From: Jannaschia aquimarina
GTDB taxonomy: Bacteria > Pseudomonadota > Alphaproteobacteria > Rhodobacterales > Rhodobacteraceae
DNA length: 64,000 nt
Reading direction: 5' to 3'
NCBI RefSeq assembly: GCF_000877395.1
Contig: NZ_JYFE01000016.1
Coordinates: forward strand, 46,741-110,740
Below the pieces are notes generated by a model. It searched no databases, had not been told where the DNA came from, and saw nothing but the letters and a program-made list of their open reading frames with translations. Below, in pieces: positions 46,905 to 56,420 of the stretch (positions within the stretch are counted from its first letter, which is position 1; each line of letters begins with the position of its first letter). A program made the translations under genes and the position numbers.

Positions 46905-48206
46905 CTAGCGGCCGCGCTTTGGCCCTTTTTGTGGACCTCCCTTGCCGCCGGATGGCCCCCCTCGCGGCATCGTCCGCTTTGGGCCGCCCCGTTTGCCGCC
47001 TTTCCGGAGGCTGGCCGACGGATCGCCGCGCAAGGCTGCCTGCCTTTCGTCCCCCTTGGGTTTCGCCGGACGGGATCCGTCGCCATCGTTCCGGGTCACC
47101 GGCGGCTTCGCGGTGCGCGGTCCGCCCTTGGCGCCGGCATGTCCCCTTGCGCGGTCCGCGCGCGGACCGGACGGCTTGTCGCCGCGCGGCCGCTCCGGTC
47201 CGCCCCGACCCTGATCGACCAGCCGGTCGCCGGCCGGGCGCGGGCGCCGTTTGCCGCCGTCCCGCCCCGCATCCGCATCCTCGCGGCGGGGCTTGCCCGG
47301 CCTCTTGCCGAACGAGGCGTCGTCCCGTGCGGGGCGCTCGCGCTGCCCGTCGCGACCGCGAGATCCCTTGCCGTCCGGCTTGCCGCCGCCGCGACGCCCG
47401 CCATCCTTCCGGTCGCCGCTCATCGCCTTCGGCCCGTCGCGCCGGCCTTCGGGCAGTTCCCCCTGCCACAGGCCACCGAGTTGGTCCCTCAGGACGCGCG
47501 GCTTGATCTCATCGGTCTCGCCGGGTTTCAGATGGCCCAACTGGAACGGGCCGTAGCTCACGCGGATCAGGCGTGAGACGATCAGGCCGACCGCCTCCAT
47601 GGCACGGCGCACCTCGCGGTTGCGCCCCTCGCGCAGCCCGACCGTCAGCCAGGCATTCGCACCCTGAACCCGGTCGAGCGCGGCCTGCATCGGCGCGAAG
47701 GCCTCTCCGTCGATCTCGATCCCGTCGCGCAGGCGTTGAAGCGCGGCCTCGTCCGGCGTCCCGTTGACGCGGACCCGGTAGCGTCTCAGCCATCCGGTCT
47801 CGGGCAATTCCAGCCTGCGCTTGAGCTCGCCGTCATTGGTCAGCAGCAGCAGCCCTTCGGAAGTCAGGTCCAGACGACCCACCGACAAAACGCGGCCGAG
47901 CTTGTCGCGCAGCGCGTCGAAGACCGTCTCGCGCCCTTTCTCGTCGCGCTCCGTCGTCACCAGGCCGACCGGCTTGTGATAGAGCCAGAGCCGCGTCGGT
48001 TCGGGATCGGGCAGGACGTCACCGTCGATCTCGATCCGATCCGAGTCGATCACGTTCAGGGCGGGATCGTCGATCTTCGTCCCGTTCACCGCGACGCGGC
48101 CGGCGCGGATCATCTCCTCCGCGTCTCTGCGGGAGGCAACGCCTGCGCGGGCGATCCGTTTTGCGATCCGTTGCGCGTCTGCGCCGCGATGGGGGGGCTT
48201 GGTCAT
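46905..48206 (-). CDS. RsuA/RluB-type pseudouridine synthase with long basic tail
   Basis: 433 residues. An S4 domain (about 12-60) precedes the synthase core with catalytic Asp 113 in LSVGRLDLTSEGLLLLTNDG and the REGRNREVRRAME motif. It isomerises uridine in rRNA; which site cannot be told from the core. The last about 180 residues (from 251) are low-complexity, rich in Gly, Arg, Lys and Pro, and lack hydrophobic residues, so they are probably disordered and RNA-binding. Typical RsuA/RluB proteins are nearer 240-290 residues. Confidence 0.9.
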   Translation of the reverse strand: MTKPPHRGADAQRIAKRIARAGVASRRDAEEMIRAGRVAVNGTKIDDPALNVIDSDRIEIDGDVLPDPEPTRLWLYHKPVGLVTTERDEKGRETVFDALRDKLGRVLSVGRLDLTSEGLLLLTNDGELKRRLELPETGWLRRYRVRVNGTPDEAALQRLRDGIEIDGEAFAPMQAALDRVQGANAWLTVGLREGRNREVRRAMEAVGLIVSRLIRVSYGPFQLGHLKPGETDEIKPRVLRDQLGGLWQGELPEGRRDGPKAMSGDRKDGGRRGGGKPDGKGSRGRDGQRERPARDDASFGKRPGKPRREDADAGRDGGKRRPRPAGDRLVDQGRGGPERPRGDKPSGPRADRARGHAGAKGGPRTAKPPVTRNDGDGSRPAKPKGDERQAALRGDPSASLRKGGKRGGPKRTMPRGGPSGGKGGPQKGPKRGR

Positions 48207-48278
48207 CCTCTTGCCCTAGCGTGCCGCAAGGCGGACGGAAAGGTTGCATACGCGCCGCCCACGCGTCATCGCAGCCCC

Positions 48279-48722
48279 ATGTTCCGGTCGTTCATGCAGG
48301 ATGCGCTCGATCAAGCACGGGAGGCCGCGGAGGCCGGAGAGGTGCCGGTGGGCGCCGTGATCTCGCGTAGAGGCCAGATCGTCGCCCGCGCACGAAACCG
48401 GATGGTGGAACTGGGCGACCCGACTGCCCATGCCGAAATGCTGGCGATCCGCACGGCCTGCGACGAATTGGGCAGCCCGAGACTGACTGGCTGCGCGCTA
48501 TGGGTGACGCTGGAGCCTTGCGCGATGTGCGCGGGGGCCATTGCCGCCGCACGGATCGACCGACTGCACTTCGCGGCGTCCGACCCGAAATCCGGAGGGG
48601 TCGTGCATGGCGCCAGAGTGCTCTCGCAGCCCCAGGCGCACCATATCTGCGAGATACACGAAGGCGCCCGCGCCGATGACGCGAGCGCCCTCTTGCGCGC
48701 CTTCTTCGCGGCGCGACGCTAG
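48279..48722 (+). CDS. tadA: tRNA-specific adenosine deaminase TadA
   Basis: 147 residues. Zinc and catalytic residues are His 51 and Glu 53 in PTAHAEMLAI, and Cys 81 and Cys 84 in EPCAMCAGA. It converts A34 of tRNA-Arg(ACG) to inosine. The 72-base space to the divergent pseudouridine synthase gene must hold both starts' signals. The length and motif spacing fit TadA rather than cytidine deaminases. Confidence 0.93.
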   Translation: MFRSFMQDALDQAREAAEAGEVPVGAVISRRGQIVARARNRMVELGDPTAHAEMLAIRTACDELGSPRLTGCALWVTLEPCAMCAGAIAAARIDRLHFAASDPKSGGVVHGARVLSQPQAHHICEIHEGARADDASALLRAFFAARR

Positions 48723-48726
48723 CGGG

Positions 48727-48858
48727 TCACAGGCCGCGGTCGCTCTTCGTGGTGGTCAGCAGAACCGGGGTCTCGTCGGCGGGCGGCTCCGACGCCGTTG
48801 CGGTTATGGGAACTGCCAGCAGAGCGGCCAGCAGGACGGGAGCGATGCGGAAAGCCAT
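48727..48858 (-). CDS. 43-residue exported peptide
   Basis: The frame encodes a short signal peptide (MAFRIAPVLLAALLAVPITA) with probable cleavage after TATA or TAS, leaving a mature peptide of about 20 residues rich in Thr, Asp and Pro. AAGGAG lies seven bases before the ATG at 48858, an excellent ribosome site. It converges with tadA, ending four bases from that stop. No family is recognised. The 188 bases between it and the P1 peptidase stop show no other gene. Confidence 0.65.
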   Translation of the reverse strand: MAFRIAPVLLAALLAVPITATASEPPADETPVLLTTTKSDRGL

Positions 48859-49046
48859 GGCTCATCTCCTTGCTATCTGCGGCGCGGGCGGATGTGTCCG
48901 CGTCTTCTCGATGAGACTGAAATGCGCTCGAATGGCTTTCGGTTCAATGAACGTTGCCGCGAAAATGCCGTGATTGAGGTGCGTTGGTGCACAGAGGGCG
49001 GCCGACGGCGCACGATGCTCCCGACCGCGTGATCGGTGCGCTGCGG

Positions 49047-50027
49047 CTAGGAGCCGAACTGCTCGGACCAAGCCGGCAGGTGGCCCCCCGGTCCGGCGGC
49101 ATAGACCCCTCTGGCGACCGCCCGTGCCAGGCAGCAGGCGGCGGCGTGGCCGAGCCGCAGCGCGTCCCACGGATCCTTGACGTCGCGGCCTGTCCCGGTC
49201 GCCGCCGCGAAGACCAGATCCCCGTCGAGCGGTGTGTGAGACGGCACAAGCGCTCGTGCCAGCCCGTCATGGGCGGCGACCGCCATCCGCGTCGCCTGTG
49301 ACTGCGTCAGCTTCGCATCGGTCGCGACGATGGCGATCGTGGTGGCCGCACCTTGCGGGCGTTTGCCATACGGCTCCCACGCCGGGTCCGGCATCGGCGG
49401 TCCGAGGCCGCCGAACTCGTCGTCCAGTTCCCACGGCGCGGCATGGAAACGGCCGAGATCGTCGCAGGCGCCGCCAAGCGCGTTCACCGCGACCAGCGCG
49501 CCGACACATGTCCCGTCGTCCAGCACGCAAGAGGCAGAGCCCAGCCCGCCACGAAGGTCCATCGTCCCCGCCCCGTATCCGGCCCCCGCGCTGCCGAGAT
49601 CGAAATCGGTGTCGGCTGCCCCGAGCGCCGCACGGCCGAGCGCAGGATAGGGGGCGGTGTCCCAGTCCTTGTCGCCCCCGTTCAGCAGGTCGAACAGGAT
49701 CGCGCCGGGTACGATGGGGACGCGCATTTCACCGACGGCAAAGCCCCTTCCGGCGGCGCGCAGGCCCGCCATGACGCCATCCGCCGCACCGAGCCCGAAG
49801 GCGGACCCGCCTGACAGGACCAGCGCGTCCACCTCCTGCACCAGCTTGTCAGGGGCCAGCAGGTCCGTCTCGCGGGTGCCGGGCGCGCCGCCCATCACAT
49901 GCACGCCGGCGACGAAGGGCGCATCGCCGGTCAGGACGGTCACGCCGGAGCGCACGGCCGTATCCTCCGCGTTGCCCACCCGCAGCCCGGCGATGTCGGT
50001 GATCAGATTGCGCGGCCCGGCCTTCAT
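49047..50027 (-). CDS. P1-family (DmpA-type) aminopeptidase
   Basis: 326 residues. Family features are ITDIAGLRVGNAED, LSGGSAFGLGAADGVM and a GGLGSASCVL segment where DmpA-type enzymes self-cleave before a nucleophilic residue. Such N-terminal-nucleophile hydrolases remove N-terminal D- or L-residues or beta-peptides. No signal peptide is seen. The start overlaps the stop of the upstream small gene by four bases. Confidence 0.85.
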   Translation of the reverse strand: MKAGPRNLITDIAGLRVGNAEDTAVRSGVTVLTGDAPFVAGVHVMGGAPGTRETDLLAPDKLVQEVDALVLSGGSAFGLGAADGVMAGLRAAGRGFAVGEMRVPIVPGAILFDLLNGGDKDWDTAPYPALGRAALGAADTDFDLGSAGAGYGAGTMDLRGGLGSASCVLDDGTCVGALVAVNALGGACDDLGRFHAAPWELDDEFGGLGPPMPDPAWEPYGKRPQGAATTIAIVATDAKLTQSQATRMAVAAHDGLARALVPSHTPLDGDLVFAAATGTGRDVKDPWDALRLGHAAACCLARAVARGVYAAGPGGHLPAWSEQFGS

Positions 50028-50341
50028 GCCCGGATCATCCGCCCGACGAAGGAGCCGATCCGCCGCAGGCGCATGTCCGATGCGAAGGCTCCGGTGACCA
50101 GCGTGCCGGGAAGGATCAGCACGATCATGTCCTCGCCCGCCGCTTCTTTGATACGTGCGGCGGTCGCCGCGTCGAAATATCCGCGCAGCCGCGCGTCCTG
50201 CCCCGGCGCGATGACTTCGACATGATCCAGATCCGGCGACAGGTTCTGCGCTCCGGCGGCGTCCAGAAGGTGCGCGAAGGCGAGCTGCTGCGAGGCGAAG
50301 CCGCCCGCCAATACATCGATCTTCGCTTCGAGCTTCGCCAT
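50024..50341 (-). CDS. Small conserved-looking protein of unknown function
   Basis: 105 residues, no membrane segment. Two strands VEVIAPGQDARL and DMIVLILPGTLVTG suggest a compact alpha/beta fold. It is translationally coupled to the P1 peptidase (ATGA overlap) and follows gph by nine bases, so all three form one transcript. I recognise no family. Confidence 0.6.
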   Translation of the reverse strand: MAKLEAKIDVLAGGFASQQLAFAHLLDAAGAQNLSPDLDHVEVIAPGQDARLRGYFDAATAARIKEAAGEDMIVLILPGTLVTGAFASDMRLRRIGSFVGRMIRA

Positions 50342-50350
50342 CCGCCGAGT

Positions 50351-51031
50351 CTAGCGGGAGGTTTGCGCCAACGGCAACACGGCGGACAATGCGGTCTCGA
50401 TTTCGTGGAAACCGTCCAACTCTGCGTCCCCCTCGAGATGCGCGACCGGAGACAGAAAGCCGACCAGGAGGACTGGGACGCCCGCGGCGCGCGCGGTATC
50501 GCGATCGGTCGTGGTGTCGCCGACCAGAACGTATCGCATCGGGTCGCCCCCGGCGCGGGCGACCGCTTCCCGCAAGGGGGCAGGGTCAGGCTTGCGCACG
50601 GGCAGGGTGTCGGCCCCGACGAGGCTGTCGAATTCCTGCCGCGCGCCCAATTCGGTCATCAAGGCGTGGGCCATCCGCTCCGGCTTGTTGGTGCAGATCC
50701 CGGTGGCCCAGCCCGCTTCGCGCAGACGAAGGTTCGCTTCGCGCGCGCCGGGAAAGAAGGTGGTGTGCACGCAGACCGCGCTCTCATAGGCGTCTAGAAG
50801 GGGCTGGTAGCCGGCATCGACCTCGTCATCGTCCACCGCGCCCAGCCGCGACAGCCCCAGTCGCAGCATGGCCTTGCCGCCCCTGAGCGCCGTCGCCCGG
50901 TCTTCGGGTCGGTCGTGGTCCAGCGCGATGTCGCGCCCGAGTTCGCGAAAGGCGGCATTGGCCGCCGCGATCAGGTCGGCGGATGTATCGCAGAGCGTTC
51001 CGTCCAGGTCGAAGATCACGCAAGGTTTCAA
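50351..51031 (-). CDS. gph: HAD-family phosphoglycolate phosphatase-like hydrolase
   Basis: 226 residues. HAD motif I is VIFDLDGTLCDT, motif II lies in GICTNKPE, and motif IV in YVLVGDTTTDRDTARAAG. The cap domain is between motifs I and II, as in Gph. It likely dephosphorylates 2-phosphoglycolate, though HAD substrates vary. Translation starts at TTG 51031 with AGGAGG upstream; no ATG is available before motif I. Confidence 0.87.
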   Translation of the reverse strand: MKPCVIFDLDGTLCDTSADLIAAANAAFRELGRDIALDHDRPEDRATALRGGKAMLRLGLSRLGAVDDDEVDAGYQPLLDAYESAVCVHTTFFPGAREANLRLREAGWATGICTNKPERMAHALMTELGARQEFDSLVGADTLPVRKPDPAPLREAVARAGGDPMRYVLVGDTTTDRDTARAAGVPVLLVGFLSPVAHLEGDAELDGFHEIETALSAVLPLAQTSR

Positions 51032-51115
51032 GATCGTCCTCCTCGGCCAAGGGGCGGGTTGCGCCGGTATGGGGGGCAGCTAGAACGCGCGGCAGGCAGA
51101 GGAAAGGGCAAGCGC

Positions 51116-52465
51116 ATGGGCACCGCACTGATCGTGCTGGCGGCGGGACAGGGCAGCCGCATGGCGTCGGACCGTCCGAAGGTGCTGCACGAGGTGGCGC
51201 ATCTGCCGCTCTTGGGCCACGCGCTGGCGGCTGGCGCCGCTTTGTCGCCCGAACGGACCATCGTCGTCGTCGGCCATGGCGCAGAGACGGTGAAGGCGGC
51301 GCTGTCCGGGCTCGACGCCAGGGCGGATGTGGCCCGCCAAGAGAGCCAGGACGGCACTGCGCATGCCGTCGCGCAGGCCCGGCCGCTGTTGGAAGGGTTC
51401 GAGGGCGACGTGATCGTCCTCTACGGAGATACGCCCTTCATCCGACCCGAGACGTTGCAGGCGATGGTCGAGGCCCGCCGCGACGGAGCCGACCTCGTGG
51501 TGCTGGGCTTCGAGGCGGCCGATCCGGGCCGGTACGGCCGTCTGGTCGCCGAAGGCGACCAGCTGGAGCGCATCGTGGAATTCAAGGACGCCACCGAGGA
51601 GGAGCGGGCGATCCGTCTGTGCAATTCCGGCGTGATGGCCGCCGATGCGGGCACGTTGTTCACGCTGATCGAGCAGGTGGGCAACGACAATGCGGCGGGC
51701 GAGTACTACCTCACCGATATCGTCGGTCTGGCGCGAGCCGGGCGCATGTCGGCCCGCGTCGTCGTCTGCGACGAGGCCGAGACCATGGGCGTCAACACCC
51801 GCGCCGACCTCGCCGCCGCCGAGGCCGCCTTTCAGACCCGCGCGCGGGCGGCGGCGATGGAGAACGGGGCGACGCTGGCGGATCCGGAAAACGTGCATTT
51901 TGCACATGACACCCATCTGGGGCGTGACGTGGTCGTCGAGCCGCATGTCGTCTTCGGGCCCGGCGTCACCGTCGAAAGCGGCGCGACCATCCGCGCGTTC
52001 AGTCATCTGGAGGGCTGCCATGTCGCCGAAGGCTGCGTGATCGGACCCTATGCCCGCCTCCGCCCCGGCGCCGAGCTGGACCGGGACGTCAAGATCGGGA
52101 ACTTCGTCGAGGTGAAGTCCGCTCAGGTCGATGCGGGCGCCAAGATCAACCACCTGACCTATGTCGGCGACGCGCATGTCGGGGCGCGAGCCAATATCGG
52201 GGCGGGCAGTGTGACGTGCAATTACGACGGCGTCTTCAAGCACCGGACCGAGATCGGCGCGGATGCGTTCATCGGGTCTTCAACCATGCTGGTCGCACCG
52301 GTCCGGGTGGGCGAGGGCGCGATGACGGGCTCGGGGAGCGTCGTGACGGAGGACGTCCCGGACGGAGCGCTGGCCCTTGCGCGTGCCAAGCAGGTGAACA
52401 AGGACGGCCTCGCGGCGCGGCTCATGGCCAAGCTGCGCGCCGCCAAGAAGCGGAGCGCCAACTGA
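51116..52465 (+). CDS. glmU: Bifunctional GlcNAc-1-P uridyltransferase / glucosamine-1-P acetyltransferase
   Basis: 449 residues. The pyrophosphorylase signature LAAGQGSRMASDRPKVLH is N-terminal; the left-handed beta-helix acetyltransferase domain (from about 250) includes IGPYARLRPGAELD, KIGNFVEVKSA and GAGSVTCNYDG. It performs the last two steps to UDP-GlcNAc. A GGAAAGG site precedes the ATG, and the final TGA overlaps the glmS ATG by one base. Confidence 0.97.
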   Translation: MGTALIVLAAGQGSRMASDRPKVLHEVAHLPLLGHALAAGAALSPERTIVVVGHGAETVKAALSGLDARADVARQESQDGTAHAVAQARPLLEGFEGDVIVLYGDTPFIRPETLQAMVEARRDGADLVVLGFEAADPGRYGRLVAEGDQLERIVEFKDATEEERAIRLCNSGVMAADAGTLFTLIEQVGNDNAAGEYYLTDIVGLARAGRMSARVVVCDEAETMGVNTRADLAAAEAAFQTRARAAAMENGATLADPENVHFAHDTHLGRDVVVEPHVVFGPGVTVESGATIRAFSHLEGCHVAEGCVIGPYARLRPGAELDRDVKIGNFVEVKSAQVDAGAKINHLTYVGDAHVGARANIGAGSVTCNYDGVFKHRTEIGADAFIGSSTMLVAPVRVGEGAMTGSGSVVTEDVPDGALALARAKQVNKDGLAARLMAKLRAAKKRSAN

Positions 52466-54270
52466 TGTGCGGGATCATCGGCATTCTGGGCGACCACCAG
52501 GCGGCACCCATCATGGTGGATGCGCTCAAACGCCTCGAGTATCGCGGTTATGACAGCGCAGGCATCGCAACGGTCAATGACGGGGCGCTGGAGCGGCGCC
52601 GCGCGGTCGGCAAGCTGGTGAACCTCGCCGACCTGCTGGTCGAGGATCCGCTCGCCGGGAAGGCGGGCATCGGCCATACACGCTGGGCCACGCATGGCGG
52701 GGTCACGGAGGCGAACGCCCATCCCCATCGCGCGGGCCGTGTCGCCATCGTGCACAACGGCATCATCGAGAATTTCCGTGAGTTGCGCGATGAGTTGGAC
52801 GGTCCGTGGGAGAGCGAGACCGACACCGAGACCGTCGTCCGTCTGTGTGAGACCTTCCTCGCCGCCGGAAAGACCCCGCAAGAGGCCGCCTTTGCGACGA
52901 TCGACCGGCTCCGCGGCGCCTATGCGCTGTGTTTCCTGTTCGAAGGAGAGCCGGACCTTCTGGTCTGTGCCCGCCACGGGCCGCCCCTGGCCATCGGCCG
53001 GGGGGAGGGCGAGATGTATGTCGGGTCGGACGCGATCGCGCTGGCCGGGCTGACCAACCGCATCACCTATCTGGAAGATGGCGACCGGGCGGTCGTGACG
53101 CGCGCGGGGGCGCGGATCTGGGACGCCGACGGCCATCAGACCAATCGTGAGGAGCGGGCGGTCTATATCGATCTGGCTCGTGCGGAGAAAGGCGGCCATC
53201 GCCACTTCATGGCGAAAGAGATCCACGAGCAGCCGCAGACCCTGAAGGATGTGCTGGAGCTCTATATCGAAGGCGACCGCATCGTGCCGCCCGCCGAGGT
53301 CGATTTCGCCGCGCTGTCGCGCCTGACGATCGTCGCCTGCGGCACGGCGCATATCGCGGGCACCGTCGCCAAGTACTGGTTCGAGCGGATTGCCCGTCTG
53401 CCGGTCGAATGCGATATCGCCAGCGAGTACCGCTACCGCGATCCGGTGATCGATCCGGCCGGGGCGGTCATGCTCATCTCCCAGTCGGGAGAGACGGCGG
53501 ACACGCTGGCCGCGATGCGCCATGCGGCGGGTGAGGCTGCCTCGATCCTCTCCGTGGTCAACGTGCCGACCTCGTCCATCGCACGGGAAAGCGACGTTGC
53601 CTTTCCCATCGCGGCGGGCGTCGAAGTGGGCGTCGCATCGACAAAGGCGTTCATGAACCAGCTCGCCGTGCTGCTGTGCCTGGCGATCCTCGCCGGACGT
53701 CAGCGGGGAACCCTCGATGCCGAGCGAGAGGCGGAACTGGTGAGCGAACTGCGCCGGTTGCCGGGCCTCGTCAGTCAGGCGCTGGCCATCGAAAGCCGGT
53801 GCGCCGACCTCGCGTCATGGCTGGCAGAGGCCTCCGACATCCTGTTCCTGGGCCGCGGGCCGATGTTCCCGCTGGCCCATGAGGGCGCGCTGAAGCTCAA
53901 GGAAATCTCCTACATCCATGCCGAAGCCTACGCCTCGGGCGAGTTGAAGCACGGCCCGATCGCGCTGGTCGACCGCAGCTTGCCGGTCGTGGTCTTCGCC
54001 CCATCCGATGCGCTGTTCGACAAGACCGTGAGCAACGTCCAGGAGGTGATGGCACGCGAGGGGCAGGTCCTGCTCGTCACCGATGCGGAGGGCGCCGCGG
54101 CGGGCGGGCAGGGCTGCCGCGACATCCTGACGATGCCCGACTGCGATCCGATGGTGACGCCGCTGCTCTATGCGGTGCCCGCGCAATTGCTGGCCTACCA
54201 CACGGCCGTCCATAAGGGTACGGATGTGGATCAGCCCCGCAATCTGGCGAAATCCGTCACGGTCGAGTGA
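52465..54270 (+). CDS. glmS: Glutamine-fructose-6-phosphate aminotransferase
   Basis: 601 residues. After Met removal the nucleophile Cys is exposed (MCGIIGILG). The glutaminase domain has HTRWATHGGVTEANAHPH, and two SIS domains follow (SQSGETADTLAA and GRGPMFPLAHEGALKLKE). The C-terminus ends NLAKSVTVE as in the family. It makes glucosamine 6-phosphate, feeding glmU directly. No glmS ribozyme is present because only one base separates the reading frames. Confidence 0.98.
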   Translation: MCGIIGILGDHQAAPIMVDALKRLEYRGYDSAGIATVNDGALERRRAVGKLVNLADLLVEDPLAGKAGIGHTRWATHGGVTEANAHPHRAGRVAIVHNGIIENFRELRDELDGPWESETDTETVVRLCETFLAAGKTPQEAAFATIDRLRGAYALCFLFEGEPDLLVCARHGPPLAIGRGEGEMYVGSDAIALAGLTNRITYLEDGDRAVVTRAGARIWDADGHQTNREERAVYIDLARAEKGGHRHFMAKEIHEQPQTLKDVLELYIEGDRIVPPAEVDFAALSRLTIVACGTAHIAGTVAKYWFERIARLPVECDIASEYRYRDPVIDPAGAVMLISQSGETADTLAAMRHAAGEAASILSVVNVPTSSIARESDVAFPIAAGVEVGVASTKAFMNQLAVLLCLAILAGRQRGTLDAEREAELVSELRRLPGLVSQALAIESRCADLASWLAEASDILFLGRGPMFPLAHEGALKLKEISYIHAEAYASGELKHGPIALVDRSLPVVVFAPSDALFDKTVSNVQEVMAREGQVLLVTDAEGAAAGGQGCRDILTMPDCDPMVTPLLYAVPAQLLAYHTAVHKGTDVDQPRNLAKSVTVE

Positions 54271-54416
54271 TCCGCGTCAGACGAACGGCGGAGATGTGAC
54301 GGATTTGCGAAGCATCCTTCCGAGCCGCTGGGGAATCACCCGATCCGTGTCAAGATCCAGCCAAATTCATCGGCGATTAACCGCTTGGGGCCACCCTCGC
54401 GGGTAGCAGGAGATGG

Positions 54417-54923
54417 ATGAGTATGAAGTACACCGTGCAAACCTTCATTCGCAGCGAACGCGGCGCGATCACCGTTGACTGGTCGATCATGACGGCACTC
54501 GTCACCGGGACGGCGATCGTGGCGGCTGGAGTGATGTTTGGCGGGATCGACAGATTCACGACGAACCTTGCTGCGGATGCTCAGACCAATGCGTCCGCGA
54601 AGGGGGATATCATGGAAATCCGGCATGCCACCTTGAATGAGGACGGAACCCCGGTGGAGTTCGGCTTTCTCGGTCGTTCGCCGACGACCACGAAGACGGT
54701 CGCGAAGGTATCGTGCGGAGAGTTCACGTCGAATTGCGGCAAGTCGTCCGAGACGGTGAGTGAGCATTACTTCATGACCGATGGCACGACCTATACGAAG
54801 TCGACGACCTCCTATGCCGGTGGCTCGAGCGAGACGACCTGGTACGATGGAAACGGCCGGGTGACGACGAACGTCCCCGACCTCCCGTCGGATCTCCCGA
54901 CCGTGTCGGCCGCGGACGTCTGA
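54417..54923 (+). CDS. Flp-type pilin-like exported protein
   Basis: 168 residues. The N-terminus RSERGAITVDWSIMTALVTG is the Flp/type IVb pilin-like pattern: a short basic leader, Gly-Ala, Thr-Val-Asp and a hydrophobic helix. The remaining about 125 residues are Ser/Thr/Gly-rich with two Cys (VSCGEFTSNCGK), far longer than classic Flp pilins. No tad secretion genes are nearby. GGAG lies four bases before ATG 54417; ATG 54423 is an alternative. Function is by N-terminal pattern only. Confidence 0.65.
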   Translation: MSMKYTVQTFIRSERGAITVDWSIMTALVTGTAIVAAGVMFGGIDRFTTNLAADAQTNASAKGDIMEIRHATLNEDGTPVEFGFLGRSPTTTKTVAKVSCGEFTSNCGKSSETVSEHYFMTDGTTYTKSTTSYAGGSSETTWYDGNGRVTTNVPDLPSDLPTVSAADV

Positions 54924-55073
54924 ACCGGCGGGCTTTCGCCCGGCGCTTTCCCGGCCCGCAGCGCAGATCACACCCAACAATCCGGTTTGCGGGCGCCCCC
55001 AAGGGTGGGCGTTCCCGCATCTTGCGCCTCGCCGGACGCTCCCATAACAGGCCCCCGACCGCACGGAGGGGCC

Positions 55074-56309
55074 ATGTCGCGCCTTGTCATGAAGTTCGGC
55101 GGCACGTCCGTCGCCAATCTCGAACGCATCAGGCGCGTGGCCAAACGTGTCGGCGTCGAGGTCGCGAATGGCCATGAGGTCATCGTCGTGGTCTCAGCGA
55201 TGTCCGGAAAGACCAATGAGCTGGTCGGCTGGGTGCGCGAGACGTCTCCGCTTTACGACGCGCGCGAATACGATGCTGTCGTCTCCTCGGGCGAGAACGT
55301 TACCGCGGGCTTGCTGGCCCTGGTCCTGCAAGAGAACGGGATCGATGCGCGATCCTGGCAGGGATGGCAGGTTCCCGTGAAGACGACCTCCGCTCACGGG
55401 TCGGCCCGCATCGAAGAGATCCCGTCCGCCAATCTGGACGCGAAGTTTTCCGAAGGCATGAAGGTGGCCGTCGTCGCCGGCTTTCAGGGCATCAGCCCTG
55501 AGGGCCGTATCACCACGCTGGGCCGGGGCGGCAGCGATACGACTGCCGTGGCGTTCGCCGCCGCCTTCGACGCGGTCCGATGCGACATCTATACCGATGT
55601 CGACGGCGTCTACACGACCGATCCGCGCGTCGCCTCCAAGGCCCGAAAGCTCGACAAGATCGCCTTCGAGGAAATGCTGGAACTCGCCTCTCTGGGCGCG
55701 AAAGTGCTTCAGACGCGGTCGGTCGAACTTGCCATGCGCTACAATGTCCGGCTGCGCGTCCTGTCCTCGTTCGAGGAGATGAGCGACAATGCCGGCACCC
55801 TGGTCTGTCCAGAGGAGGACATCATGGAATCGAACGTCGTCTCCGGTGTCGCCTTCAGCCGCGACGAGGCACAGATGACCTTGGTCAGCGTCGCCGATCG
55901 TCCCGGCGTCTCGGCCGCGATCTTCGGTCCCTTGGCCGAAGCGGGCATCGTCGTCGACATGATCGTCCAGAACATCGCCGAGGACGGGCGCACGGACATG
56001 ACCTTCAGCCTGCCCGTCGATCAGGTCGACCGGGCCCGCACGGCGATGGAGGGGGCCAAGGCCGCTGGCGCGATCAACTTCCACGATCTGATCGCCGACA
56101 CGGAGGTGGCGAAGGTCAGCGTGGTGGGGATCGGAATGCGCTCCCATGCGGGGGTCGCGGCGCAGATGTTCGCGGCGCTGCGGGATTACGGGGTCAACAT
56201 CAAGGTGATCACCACGTCGGAGATCAAGATCAGCGTTCTGATCGACAGGAAGTTCATGGAACTCGCGGTCCAGGCGCTCCACGACGTTTTCGAGCTCGAA
56301 AAGGTCTGA
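55074..56309 (+). CDS. lysC: Aspartate kinase
   Basis: 411 residues. The kinase domain begins LVMKFGGTSVANLERI and has TTLGRGGSDTTAVAFAAAF; two ACT domains follow from about 265 (MTLVSVADRPGVSAAIF and VSVVGIGMRSHAGVAAQMF). It phosphorylates aspartate for Lys, Thr and Met synthesis and is expected to be feedback-controlled through the ACT domains. GGAGGGG precedes the ATG. Confidence 0.97.
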   Translation: MSRLVMKFGGTSVANLERIRRVAKRVGVEVANGHEVIVVVSAMSGKTNELVGWVRETSPLYDAREYDAVVSSGENVTAGLLALVLQENGIDARSWQGWQVPVKTTSAHGSARIEEIPSANLDAKFSEGMKVAVVAGFQGISPEGRITTLGRGGSDTTAVAFAAAFDAVRCDIYTDVDGVYTTDPRVASKARKLDKIAFEEMLELASLGAKVLQTRSVELAMRYNVRLRVLSSFEEMSDNAGTLVCPEEDIMESNVVSGVAFSRDEAQMTLVSVADRPGVSAAIFGPLAEAGIVVDMIVQNIAEDGRTDMTFSLPVDQVDRARTAMEGAKAAGAINFHDLIADTEVAKVSVVGIGMRSHAGVAAQMFAALRDYGVNIKVITTSEIKISVLIDRKFMELAVQALHDVFELEKV

Positions 56310-56420
56310 GGCAGGGCAGGCTGGCCAACCGGCAGGTCGCCTCCGCCCCGAGCGGTGGACATTTTCCCTGTGTTATCGCCTAGCAGACGTGCGTTTTGGC
56401 TTTGCGCGGGGCGATTTCCC

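Noticed and set aside
52440..52470. Possible glmS ribozyme or riboswitch before glmS
   Set aside because: glmU and glmS overlap by one base, leaving no leader; the ribozyme is also restricted mainly to Gram-positives.
54924..55073. GC-rich inverted repeats between the pilin-like gene and lysC as a terminator
   Set aside because: The stems are short or mismatched and have no T-run; nothing firm can be called.
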